DNA of 64,000 nucleotides, taken from NCBI GenBank assembly GCA_041656295.1, contig JBBADV010000010.1:46034-110033 (forward strand). The letters run 5' to 3'. Of this stretch, positions 37,745 to 45,933 are shown piece by piece. A program made the position numbers and the translations under genes. The notes under the pieces were generated by a model. The model was not told where the DNA came from. It worked only from the letters and a program-made list of their open reading frames with translations, and did no database searches. The stretch's first letter is position 1. Every line of letters begins with the position of its first letter. Origin of the DNA: Kiritimatiellales bacterium (lineage in GTDB: Bacteria > Verrucomicrobiota > Kiritimatiellia > Kiritimatiellales > Tichowtungiaceae).

Positions 37745-38532
37745 TGTGTATTCTCCTGTAATCCAAACAGTGCGGCGGCATTGTCCGCAGTGATTTTCGC
37801 CAGCAATTCTACTGTACAGCCCCGCAGTTCGGCAAGGCGTTTTGCAGTTTCAACCGCAAACGCCGGTTCGCACCGCCTGCCGCGATGCGGTACCGGCGCC
37901 AGATAGGGTGAATCCGTTTCAAGCAGAAGCCGGTCCGCCGGGACAAATTTTACCACGTCGCGCAGCATATCCGCATTTGCAAACGTTACGATACCGCTGA
38001 AACTCAGATAAAAACCGAGATCCAGCAGCCGGCGCGCCGTTTCCCGGCCGCGCGTGAAACAGTGAACTACGCCGGCGCGCGCGGCATCGCCGCGGCGGAA
38101 TTTTACATAATCCTCCAGCATTGCCGCCGTATCTTCATCGGCGTCGCGCGTATGCACGATTACCGGCTTTTGAATTGCGGCGGCCAGCTCCAGGCATTGT
38201 GCAAAAAGCGTTCGTTGCACCGGTGCTTTTTCAGGCGCATAAAAATAATCCAATCCGCATTCACCAACCGCTACCGTGTGCGGTTTTGAAAGAAGAAGTT
38301 TCAGTTCGGCGAAATCAACTTCCGCACCGGCGAGATAGCGGTCAAAACCGCCGGCGGCGAAGATTTGTTTTGGAAATTTTTCCGCCATCTGCTGTGCGCC
38401 GGCATTGGCTGCCGGCGATCCGCCGACAGCAAGCATTTTAGAAACGCCGGCGCGAGCCGCATTTGCCATAATTGCTTCCAGTGAACCATCCTGTATGAAT
38501 TCATCAAAATGAACATGTGTGTCGAAAAACAT
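37741..38532 (-). CDS. tatD: TatD-family metal-dependent hydrolase (DNase-like)
   Basis: A 263-residue TIM-barrel hydrolase. The metal ligands of the family are visible: FFDTHVHFDEF at the start (HxH), GECGLDYFY (Glu, near residue 92), IVHTRDADED (His), VVHCFTRG (His) and LLLETDSPYLAPVPHRG (Asp, near 203). TatD proteins are Mg-dependent 3'-5' exonucleases linked to DNA repair or quality control. It lies upstream of the SH3 gene with an ATGA overlap and is divergent from the PfkB-type kinase. Confidence 0.92.
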   Translation of the reverse strand: MFFDTHVHFDEFIQDGSLEAIMANAARAGVSKMLAVGGSPAANAGAQQMAEKFPKQIFAAGGFDRYLAGAEVDFAELKLLLSKPHTVAVGECGLDYFYAPEKAPVQRTLFAQCLELAAAIQKPVIVHTRDADEDTAAMLEDYVKFRRGDAARAGVVHCFTRGRETARRLLDLGFYLSFSGIVTFANADMLRDVVKFVPADRLLLETDSPYLAPVPHRGRRCEPAFAVETAKRLAELRGCTVELLAKITADNAAALFGLQENTQ

Positions 38533-38630
38533 AAAAGAAACGATAAAGAAATTCTGATTGCAGTCAATGTTCCACCGCGCCGGAAAATTATTCGTGAAAA
38601 AGTATATTCATTCATGTTTAACTTAGATTT

Positions 38631-39551
38631 ATGAAAATTTTGTGTTGCGGATTTTTCCCGGCGCTGCAGCGCACGATCGAATACAGCTCGTTTCGCACCG
38701 GCGAGGTGAACCGCGCGAAAAAAGTGTCGGTTACGGCGAGCGGAAAGGTGGCGAATGTAGCGCGTGTCGTAAAACAGCTGGGCGGCGATCCGCTGCTGCT
38801 CAGCTTTATCGGCGGCGCCACCGGCGAAACAGTTAAACAGTTACTTGCTAAAGAACAGGTTGACTGCCGGTGGATTGCAACCGCGGCCGCAACACGAATC
38901 TGTCAAACGCTGCTTTCTGATGATTCCGATGAAATGACGGAACTGGTGGAAAATTCTGATTCTCTGAGCGCAGCGGAATGGAAGGCGCTGATCAAAGCAT
39001 TTCAGTCCGTTGAAAATGAATTTGAGCAGATTATTATTTCCGGCACATTGCCGCCGCACGCACCGGAAACTGTTTACGCCGAACTGCTGGCGCATACCGC
39101 CGGAAGAAAAGTGCTCATCGACAGTCATGGCGCGCCGCTGCTCGCCACGCTTGAGCGCCGCCCGGCGATTGTAAAAATCAACGCCGAAGAATTATGTAAA
39201 ACCATTCAACCGCCGGATGGTAAAATTAAAACCGCCGCCAAAGAACTGCTGGCGCGCGGCGCCGGCGCAGTGGGAATTACGCAAGGCGGCGATTGTGCAC
39301 TGCTGTTTACGCCGGATGCGGAATACATATTTGAAATTCCGGCGATAGATGCGGTGAATCCAATCGGCAGCGGCGATTCCGTCAGCGCCGGGATGGCTTT
39401 TGCTCTCGCTAAAGGTTCATCGCTCGTCGAAGCGTTCATTTTCGGGCTCGCCTGCGGAACATCCAATGCAATGAATCTTGAGCCGGGTAAAATTAATCCC
39501 GAACAAATCGCATCACTTATCCCGGGAATTAAAACCACTGATTTTCATTAA
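38631..39551 (+). CDS. PfkB-family sugar kinase, 1-phosphofructokinase type
   Basis: The 306-residue kinase follows the 1-phosphofructokinase/tagatose-6-phosphate kinase pattern. It opens with a short strand and FFPALQRTIEYSSFRTGEVN, then has SGKVANVARVVKQLGGDPLL (usual GGKGINVARVLKXLG) and ends with the active-site loop NPIGSGDSVSAG, which has serine where GAGD is common. It should phosphorylate a hexose phosphate or related sugar with ATP; the exact sugar cannot be told. No transporter or partner gene of a sugar pathway is adjacent. It is divergent from tatD. Confidence 0.82.
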   Translation: MKILCCGFFPALQRTIEYSSFRTGEVNRAKKVSVTASGKVANVARVVKQLGGDPLLLSFIGGATGETVKQLLAKEQVDCRWIATAAATRICQTLLSDDSDEMTELVENSDSLSAAEWKALIKAFQSVENEFEQIIISGTLPPHAPETVYAELLAHTAGRKVLIDSHGAPLLATLERRPAIVKINAEELCKTIQPPDGKIKTAAKELLARGAGAVGITQGGDCALLFTPDAEYIFEIPAIDAVNPIGSGDSVSAGMAFALAKGSSLVEAFIFGLACGTSNAMNLEPGKINPEQIASLIPGIKTTDFH

Positions 39552-39607
39552 TGGGCACTGATTTTTATTTTCTATTTGTGAAGAATTAGTGTCGATTAGC
39601 AGTTGTG

Positions 39608-41377
39608 ATGTTTACGGATTATAAAACATGGTCGAAGAAACGGTACGGGATGCCGCTGTTTCGAGTGCCGGTGGAAATTGCATCATCGTGTCCGCATGGA
39701 CGTTGCGCGTTCTGTCCAGCGTCCGGCGCCAAAGCTCAGCAGATTCAAAAACAAGCCGCTCCGCTTGAACAGATCGAGGCGGCAATTAAATTTTCGAAAC
39801 GCCGCTACCGCGCACAAAAAATGATGTTGTATGTTCAGGCGTTCACCGCAGATTTAACCGATCCGGCGCAGCAGCAGCAGATTTTAAAATGTCTAGTGAA
39901 TTATAAATTTGAAGCGGTTAGCATCGGTACGCGTCCTGATTGTCTATCCAACGATGCATTAGAATTTTTGGAACGATTAAAATCATTCGGTGAAGTTTGG
40001 ATTGAACTTGGAATTCAGACAACAAACGATGACACGTTGACACGGATGAACCGCGGGCATGACTGGCAGTGCAGTAAGGATGCGATTCTAAAATTAGCTG
40101 CATGCGGAGTTCAGGTTGCAGCACATGTGATCATCGGCCTGCCGGGTGAAAATTCCGATGACTGGAATCGCACCGCCGGAGAATTGGCGCAACTGCCGAT
40201 CGCCGGAATTAAAATTCATAATCTGCATATCACCAAAGGCACCAGACTGGCTGAAGAATTTTCCAGCGCACCTTTTCCGCTGTTAAATCATTGGGAATAT
40301 GCCGAAGCACTGCTGGAGTTTTTGCGCCGGATTCCGGCACATGTGCCGGTCATGCGGATTTTTACCGATACGCCGCAGGAAGAATTAATTGCACCGCAGT
40401 GGCATGTCGAAAAAGGGCAGTTCCTTGATTACGTTAGCCGGCAGATGATTATGCGGGACATCCGGCAGGGAGATTTGGATTGGAATAATGGAACAAAGGA
40501 ATGTTGGAATGATGAAAATTTCGATAATCCATTATTCCACCATTCCAATATCCCAGTTCTCACAGACGATGGATCAATCACATTTTTCAGTACAGACTGG
40601 AAAGAGCATTACCACACAAAAACCGGCGCACGACTGGAAGCAGAGAAAAAGTTTGTTGAACCGTCAAAATTGAAAGAGCGGTTGAATTCCGGCGATGTGC
40701 ATTTGCTGGATGTTTGTTTCGGGCTGGGAAACAATTCATTGGCGGCGGTTTCAGCGGGCAGAGGCGGCTCGATGAGCCGTCCGTGCGGCGCGCTCAGCGG
40801 GCACGCCCTGCCAAAGCTGAAAATCACCGCGCTGGAAATGGATAAACGGATTGTGCGTGCGGCGGCGAAAAATTTTATTCCGGAAAAATCCGATCCGGCG
40901 GACTGGCGGAAAATTCTTTCTGAGCTTTTGCAATTCAACAAATCGGAAATCGGAAATCATAAATTAGAAATTCTTTTCGGCGACGCACGGTGGCTGATTC
41001 AAAATCTGCCGGATCATTCGTTCGAAGTGATTTTTCACGATCCGTTTTCAAGTCAGCATTGCCCGGAGCTGTGGACAGTGGAATTTTTCCGGCAGCTTTT
41101 TCGCGTGCTGAAACCGGACGGCGTTCTGCTGACCTATTCATCCTCACTGCCGGTGCGCGGTGCGATGCACGAGGCCGGATTTTTTACCGCTGAAACTCTG
41201 CCCGGCAATCTGATGAGTAACGGAACGATTGCCGCAAAAACGATTGAGCCGCTTGCCGGTTTTCGAATTATTGAAAAAGAATATTCACGCCGGAGCACAC
41301 CGTATTACGACCCGCATTTATGCGATACATCCAAAACCATTCTGCGCCGCCGGCAGGAAATGATTGAGAACCGGTAA
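39608..41377 (+). CDS. Fusion of a YhcC-like radical SAM protein and an MnmC-like methyltransferase
   Basis: A single frame of 589 residues. Residues 1 to about 290 match the TIGR01212/YhcC radical SAM family (start FTDYKTWSKKRYGMPLFRVP; the [4Fe-4S] ligands in CPHGRCAFC, a CX4CX2C spacing; WIELGIQTTNDDTLTRMNRGH; HVIIGLPGE). Residues about 320-589 resemble the methyltransferase half of MnmC (LTDDGSITFFSTDWKEHYHTK in parts, LLDVCFGLGNNSLA as AdoMet motif I, ALEMDKRI, FHDPFSSQHCPELW), which acts on the tRNA wobble uridine. Two palindromic stretches (about 40477-40553 and 40753-40812) sit in frame in the linker and after motif I. Confidence 0.85.
   Translation: MFTDYKTWSKKRYGMPLFRVPVEIASSCPHGRCAFCPASGAKAQQIQKQAAPLEQIEAAIKFSKRRYRAQKMMLYVQAFTADLTDPAQQQQILKCLVNYKFEAVSIGTRPDCLSNDALEFLERLKSFGEVWIELGIQTTNDDTLTRMNRGHDWQCSKDAILKLAACGVQVAAHVIIGLPGENSDDWNRTAGELAQLPIAGIKIHNLHITKGTRLAEEFSSAPFPLLNHWEYAEALLEFLRRIPAHVPVMRIFTDTPQEELIAPQWHVEKGQFLDYVSRQMIMRDIRQGDLDWNNGTKECWNDENFDNPLFHHSNIPVLTDDGSITFFSTDWKEHYHTKTGARLEAEKKFVEPSKLKERLNSGDVHLLDVCFGLGNNSLAAVSAGRGGSMSRPCGALSGHALPKLKITALEMDKRIVRAAAKNFIPEKSDPADWRKILSELLQFNKSEIGNHKLEILFGDARWLIQNLPDHSFEVIFHDPFSSQHCPELWTVEFFRQLFRVLKPDGVLLTYSSSLPVRGAMHEAGFFTAETLPGNLMSNGTIAAKTIEPLAGFRIIEKEYSRRSTPYYDPHLCDTSKTILRRRQEMIENR
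40477..40553. repeat. Palindromic insertion in the fusion gene, first element
   Basis: TTGGAATAATGGAA (40480-40493) and TTGGAATGATG (40504-40514) are mirrored by CATTATTCC (40530-40538) and CATTCCAA (40541-40548), so the stretch folds back on itself. It encodes a low-complexity run (NNGTKECWNDENF, then HHSNIP) lying exactly between the radical SAM and methyltransferase parts and keeps the reading frame. Confidence 0.6.
40753..40812. repeat. Palindromic insertion in the fusion gene, second element
   Basis: GGCTC (40766-40770) and GAGCC (40774-40778) form a hairpin, and the outer GGGCAG (40757-40762) can pair with CTGCC (40808-40812). The encoded SAGRGGSMSRPCGALSGHAL interrupts the AdoMet-binding domain between motif I (LLDVCFGLG) and the acidic ALEMD strand, where other MnmC-like proteins have a short loop. 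The frame is preserved. Confidence 0.55.
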
Positions 41378-41388
41378 CAGCAAATTTA

Positions 41389-41413
41389 TTTAACCGCGGA
41401 TTGCGCGGTTAAA
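41389..41413. repeat. Ten-base-pair palindrome between the fusion gene and the GT39 gene
   Basis: TTTAACCGCG (41389-41398) and CGCGGTTAAA (41404-41413) form a perfect stem around five bases, 12 bases after the stop. The following bases are A-rich, so on the plus strand this is not a classical intrinsic terminator; it could still end transcription weakly. Confidence 0.5.
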
Positions 41414-41474
41414 AATTACAAAAAAATAATCTGAGCCGCATCTGCTGGTAATTTTATCGGCGTAAATTCGCGGC

Positions 41475-43223
41475 ATGAAAAATTCGTTCCGGTTTTTGAA
41501 GAGCGGCCTGCTTGTTATTGCCGTCATTCTGGTGTGCCGGTTGCTGTCACTGCCGCTGTATCCGCTGGTTGAGCCGTCGGAAGCGCGCTACGCCGCAATC
41601 TCAACACACATGGCGTTTTCCGGCGATTACACGGTACCGTGGATTTGGGTGGACGGCTGTCTGGTTCCGTTTCTCGGCAAACCGCCGTTATTTTTCTGGG
41701 CACAGGCAATTTCAATTTTTCTGTTTGGAATTAATGAATTTGCAGCGCGCCTGCCGTGCCTATTGTTCGGTGCACTATCCATCGGTGCAATGATTATTCT
41801 GCTCCGCCGTTTTGCCGGAAATTTTATTCCGGTGTTCGCCGGCGTGATTACCGCTTCGTCTGTTTTATTTCTGGTGATGGCGGGAACGGTGGCGGTGGAT
41901 ATGGCGCTGGTGTTCGGCGTAACGCTGGCTTCTTGTGCGTATTACTGCTGGCTGAAAAGTGAATCACGGCGCGTGATGTACGGCTTCAGTCTGTTAGTGT
42001 TCGCCGGACTCGCAATCACAGTGCTCGCCAAAGGACTCATCGGAATTGCACTGTTCGGCCTGCCGGTTTTTTTGTGGCATTTGATTTTCGGCGAATGGAA
42101 GCGAGTGTTTTTCCGGCACGCATGGCTCGGCGGCACACTTCTTTTTGCACTGCTTACGCTGCCGTGGTTTGTGTCGGTTCACCGCGCGCTGTACGCGATG
42201 GATCCGTCGTTTGATTTCCTGCATTATTTTTTTGTTGAAGAACATTTCCACCGGTTTGTATCGGAAGATTACACTGACTTATACGGCAACGGCCGGGTAA
42301 AACCGCGCGGCGCATCGATTCTGTTTATGTTTATCGCCACACTGCCGTGGTCGTTCATTCCGCTGTTCTGGCTGTTTAATCGGAGGCCGAAAAGATTGTG
42401 TGGCAGACATTCCTGTCTGCCATGCGCAGACAGGAATGTCTGCACCACATCCGTCACCAAAAATCTACTATGGGCGAACCGCGATGAAGTGTTTTTCCTG
42501 CTGCTTTGGCTTGTGCCGGTTTTGTTTTTCGCATTCGCGCGACAGATTTTAATCACCTATCTGCTGCCGGTGATTCCGGCGTTCGGAATCTGGATGGCAC
42601 TGATGATTCATGCGCGGCAGAACGGTGAAGCACGTTCGCTGACGATTTATAAAACCGCCGCCGGATTAAGCGCCGGTGTTTTTCTGGCCATTGTTCTGCT
42701 GAGTCCGTTTCTGCCGGTGATTTTTTATAAAATGAATACTAAAAAAATTATTGCGGAAACATTGCGCGATACCCCCGATGCGGAAATTGTGGTGGCGATG
42801 AAGGGCCGGTTTTACTCGCCGTATTTTTATGCTTACCGGAATTTGTACAGCGGCCCGCATCCGGCGACCTGCCTGGTTAAATCAAATCAGAACACATTTT
42901 TTTCATTGCCGTGCGCGCAGAAAATGCCGACGCGAATTTCGACCGACCGGATTCAGGATTTAAAAACGTATACGGAATCGGTTACGAACACGACCGTCCG
43001 CGTAATTATCCGCACCGAAAACTTTGATCACTGTCTGCCGGAAACCGGCGCTCGCCGGTTTTCCGATAGTTGCTATTTTCGATTTATCCCTTCCGGCGAC
43101 CGCTGCCGGCTCGAATATTGCGGCCCCAACAACGCGGAGTACGAGCGCCTCTACACGGAAGGGATTTTTTCTGTCATCCGTCCCATTCCTCAATCCGAAC
43201 GTAAAGCAAAGGCAAATCCATAA
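41475..43223 (+). CDS. GT39/ArnT-like membrane glycosyltransferase
   Basis: A 582-residue integral membrane protein with about eleven hydrophobic helices in the first 430 residues. It matches the ArnT/PMT (GT39) family. The first periplasmic loop holds the family's acidic signature, EPSEARYAAISTHMAFSGDY (near residues 33-52), then GKPPLFFWAQAISIFLFG. It should move a sugar from a polyprenyl-phosphate carrier to lipid A or another acceptor outside the inner membrane. A 54-base palindromic repeat lies in frame (42397-42450) in the loop after the LPWSFIPLFWLFNRR helix. Its TAA overlaps the next gene's ATG, so the two are coupled. Confidence 0.88.
   Translation: MKNSFRFLKSGLLVIAVILVCRLLSLPLYPLVEPSEARYAAISTHMAFSGDYTVPWIWVDGCLVPFLGKPPLFFWAQAISIFLFGINEFAARLPCLLFGALSIGAMIILLRRFAGNFIPVFAGVITASSVLFLVMAGTVAVDMALVFGVTLASCAYYCWLKSESRRVMYGFSLLVFAGLAITVLAKGLIGIALFGLPVFLWHLIFGEWKRVFFRHAWLGGTLLFALLTLPWFVSVHRALYAMDPSFDFLHYFFVEEHFHRFVSEDYTDLYGNGRVKPRGASILFMFIATLPWSFIPLFWLFNRRPKRLCGRHSCLPCADRNVCTTSVTKNLLWANRDEVFFLLLWLVPVLFFAFARQILITYLLPVIPAFGIWMALMIHARQNGEARSLTIYKTAAGLSAGVFLAIVLLSPFLPVIFYKMNTKKIIAETLRDTPDAEIVVAMKGRFYSPYFYAYRNLYSGPHPATCLVKSNQNTFFSLPCAQKMPTRISTDRIQDLKTYTESVTNTTVRVIIRTENFDHCLPETGARRFSDSCYFRFIPSGDRCRLEYCGPNNAEYERLYTEGIFSVIRPIPQSERKAKANP
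42397..42450. repeat. Dispersed palindromic element, copy B (inside a coding region)
   Basis: TGTGGCAGACATTCCTGTCT runs into a mirrored half CAGACAGGAATGTCTGCACC; each half is itself palindromic (GCAGACA-TTCC-TGTCTGC and GCAGACA-GGAA-TGTCTGC). It is 54 bases, 18 codons, so the GT39 reading frame stays open and gains residues of the type CGRHSCLPCADRNVCTT. Copy A is at 36485-36538. Confidence 0.82.
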
Positions 43224-44110
43224 TGAATGTCAGCATTATTCTTCCGATGTATAATCCGCACCGCGGCTGGTGTGATGAATTAATTCAAAACACCGGCGCG
43301 GTGGAAAACGCTATCGGACATTTTGCCGCCGTAACTTACATTCTCGTTAACGACGGGTCACTGCCGGAAACCGTTGCGCCGGCGGATATTCAGAAACTGA
43401 AAAAATCTGTACCGAACCTGCATTATATTGAACGGACAAAAAATCAGGGCAAAGGTTATTCTGTGCGCGAAGGCATGTCGGCGGCAGACGACAGCACGTA
43501 TTACATTTACACCGATTTTGATTTCCCATTCGGCGCGCAAAGTATTTTTGACACAATAAAGACACTGGAATCCGGCGTCGATGTTGTCGCCGGACGACGG
43601 AACGATTCATATCTGGAAGCATTGCAATGTTGTAAGCGTTACTGCCTTACACACACCGTTCGCATGATTAACCGTTCACTGCTGAATCTGAATGGACACG
43701 ATGCGCAAGCCGGACTTAAAGGATTTAACTCACGCGGCCACGCGGTTTTTCTGAAAACAACAATTAACTCATTTCTGTTCGACACCGAATTTCTGGCGAT
43801 GGTGAAATGCTGCCGGCTGAATCTGGCGGATGTTGAAGTTACACTGGCGGACGGCATCGCGATGTCGAAAAAACGGATGCGCGTTCTTGTTCGTGAGGGG
43901 CTGCATCTGACGTTTTTGTTCTGGCGTTCATTCTTTAAATTTAATTATGCGCTGAAAGGCATTCATGAAGAAATCCGCGACTCGATGTTTAGTCCCACAG
44001 TGTGGTGGAACGGATCAAACTTAAACCGATCCGGAGCAGAAGTCCAGATGTTGCAGATATATTCGTATGGCGTGAGGCCATGTAATGTTTTGAGCCGTTT
44101 GGCGAAATGA
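43223..44110 (+). pseudogene. GT2-family glycosyltransferase truncated by an IS481-type element
   Basis: The first 254 residues are a family 2 glycosyltransferase: VSIILPMYNPHRGW, ILVNDGSLPETV (Asp of the nucleotide-sugar site), KNQGKGYSVREGM, YIYTDFDFPFG (DXD-like) and GLKGFNSRGHAVF. From base 43986 the DNA belongs to the inverted repeat of an insertion element, and the last 40 residues are element-encoded. The missing tail may hold membrane or acceptor-binding parts, so function is doubtful. It is coupled to the GT39 gene by a TAATG overlap, so the pair probably built or modified a lipid-linked glycan. Confidence 0.85.
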
Positions 44111-44959
44111 TAGGCCATCAAAAAGATCTGTATGTGTTCTTTCAGCTGATCATGGGTTCCATAGTGATAACGCTTCACCGTTGCTTCTTTCAACGTCCGG
44201 TTCATCCGCTCTCAACCTGTCCGTTTGTCTAGGGATGGTTGGGTTTGGTCAGTCGGTGATCTACATTGTTTCGGGCGCAAGCCGGCTCAAAGGCATGTGC
44301 GCGAAAAAGACTCCCGCAATCCATTGCCTGCCTGATATCCGCTGTCGCGGATCGCCGGTTCCCCGGCGAGGTAAACCGGGTTCCGTTATCCGTTAATACG
44401 GTGTGGGCAGTATAAGGAACGGCCCGGATGAGCTCTTGAAGAAAGTTGGCGGCAATTCGCCGCGTTGCCTTTTCGTGAAGCTGAACAACAGTAAATTTTG
44501 ACGTACGGTCAATGGCAACGAACATATACAACCTGCCTTCTTCCGTGCGGACCTCAGCGATGTCGATATGGAAAACCCCGATCGGACAGGTTTTGAATTT
44601 CCGTTTGCTCCGGGGATCTTTGGTATCCGGCAGCCGGCTAATTCCATGACGTTGGCAGCAACGATGCAGAGAGGAGCGTGTTAAATAAGGTATGGCGGTC
44701 TGCAAACTGTAAAGACAATCATCGAGAGGAAGCAGCGTATGCTGCCGAAAAGCGACACAGGCGGCTTCTTCCTCCTTGCTCAGCACCGTTGACTGGGGTT
44801 GTTTGGGTCCCATCGGGGCATCCTGTACTGTTGTGCGCTGTCGCCGTTTCGCTACGGTTTTCGGGTTAATACCGTGCCGGCGCGCCAGAACATTCAGGCT
44901 CTCTTGACGATGTTGTATCGTTCGACGCACCGCCTCAGTCGTTGTACTATCTGTCCCGT
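43986..44959 (-). pseudogene. IS481-family transposase, inactive copy
   Basis: The rve-type DDE transposase is broken in several ways. Relative to the intact copy at 63112, the start ATG has become ACG and about 13 bases are missing just after it. A tryptophan codon is now TAG near 44229-44231, and two extra bases follow (GTTGAGAGCGG against GTTGAGCGG), shifting the frame. Catalytic stretches remain readable: GVFHIDIAEVRTEEG (first Asp), HTVLTDNGTRFTS (second Asp) and, in the shifted frame, MNRTLKEATVKRYHYGT. It cannot make a complete protein. Confidence 0.88.
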
Positions 44960-45015
44960 AATTTAGCCCTCCGGAGCTGGTTATACATCACTCCAGTACA
45001 CTGTGGAACTAAACA
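43986..45015 (-). mobile_element. IS481-type insertion element, left copy (degenerate)
   Basis: A 1030-base element bounded by inverted repeats. The left end at 43986 reads TGTTTAGTCCCACAGTGTGG inwards; the right end at 45015, read on the other strand, is TGTTTAGTTCCACAGTGTAC. No target-site duplication can be made out (left flank ...GACTCGA, right flank GCTAATT). It interrupts the GT2 gene on the left and abuts a glycerate kinase fragment on the right. It is inverted relative to the second copy at 63056. Confidence 0.9.
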
Positions 45016-45021
45016 GCTAAT

Positions 45022-45112
45022 TTAATCCGTGTGGCACGCATTGACTGCGCCGGAATGCTGCCGGAATTGAAGCGCGCAAAGTTTACGGTGCTGTGCGATG
45101 TGGATAATCCGT
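45022..45112 (+). pseudogene. Fragment of glycerate kinase
   Basis: About 30 residues, including ARIDCAGMLPELKRAKFTVL and CDVDNPFCG, match the GlxK/GarK type glycerate 2-kinase around its conserved D(V)DNPLLGPNGAA region. The homology stops where IS110-like sequence begins, and the front is cut by the left IS481 copy. It shows that a glycerate kinase gene once spanned this place. Confidence 0.6.
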
Positions 45113-45455
45113 TCTGCGGGGAAACCGGATCTGCTTCGCATGATCCGGCAGCATCGCAAATGGCTGGGGAAACAGATCCCGACCATGGAACATCAGATCG
45201 AAGAAACCATCCAAGCGGATGCGGAAATGAACCGGAAATCCGAACGCATCCAATCTGTTAAAAGGCTGGGACGGGTCTGCGCGGCGACGTTGCTGGCGGT
45301 ACTGCCGGAAATCGGAACGCTAACGCACAATTTATATCCGTCTGGTAACTGAGAATCACCGCCCGAAAAAAGTCACCTTAACCGCCGTGATGAGAAAACT
45401 GCTGATCGCCGCGAACTCGGCGGTTAAAAATCCCAATTTTTTAGTTGCCTCATAA
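45113..45455 (+). pseudogene. IS110-family transposase C-terminal remnant
   Basis: One frame gives DLLRMIRQHRKWLGKQIPTM and SVKRLGRVCAATLLAVLPEI, the region of IS110 transposases before and around the conserved GVG...TLLAELPELG block. After a stop near 45352 the adjacent frame continues as PKKVTLTAVMRKLLIAANSA to a TAA at 45453-45455, the usual end of IS110 proteins. An internal deletion and a frameshift separate the two, and the N-terminal RuvC-like part is missing. Confidence 0.7.
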
Positions 45456-45465
45456 CACTGTTGCT

Positions 45466-45778
45466 TGGTGTAGACCTTGCCACCGCGTTTCAAGATGCCA
45501 AAGACAGCGACCTTGCCGGCAGCTCCTCGACCACGCTTACCCTTGCGGACACCATCGAAACAACTCTCATCCAATTCAACCGCCCCATCGAACACTTCAT
45601 GTTCTTTTTGCTCAAGGTGATGTGCAATTGCCTCACACAGTTTGCGGTAAAACAGGGCTGCACTGTTGGGCCGTATCCCCGGCAAATCCGCTGCCGATCG
45701 GGCTGTCACTTCCAGAACAAAATAGTCGAGCAGTCTTAACTGCTGTTTTCTTAATAACTTACAACGAGTTATCTTCAT
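45466..45778 (-). pseudogene. IS1595/ISXO2-like transposase N-terminal half
   Basis: Read leftwards, about 104 residues match the start of IS1595-family (ISXO2-like) transposases: CKLLRKQQLRLLDYFVLEVT, the catalytic VELDESCFDGVRKGKRGRGA and VFGILKRGGKVYTK. The frame then runs into the IS110 remnant, so the C-terminal half with the other catalytic residues is missing. It is one of three different IS scraps packed beside the left IS481 copy. Confidence 0.82.
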
Positions 45779-45933
45779 GCGACAAGCTTAGCATTCAAGC
45801 TTATCTACTACAGCCCTCATATTAATGCTGATGGTTTTGTGACCGTTACAGATCATAAAAAAGATCATACGAAGATAATCGGTATGTGTAAGATTATGAT
45901 GAAGGAGCAGTACTACTGGATTGCGGCCGGTGA

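Noticed and set aside
41389..41413. Intrinsic terminator of the radical SAM fusion gene
   Set aside because: The stem is good, but the plus-strand bases after it are A-rich, so it was listed as a palindrome only.
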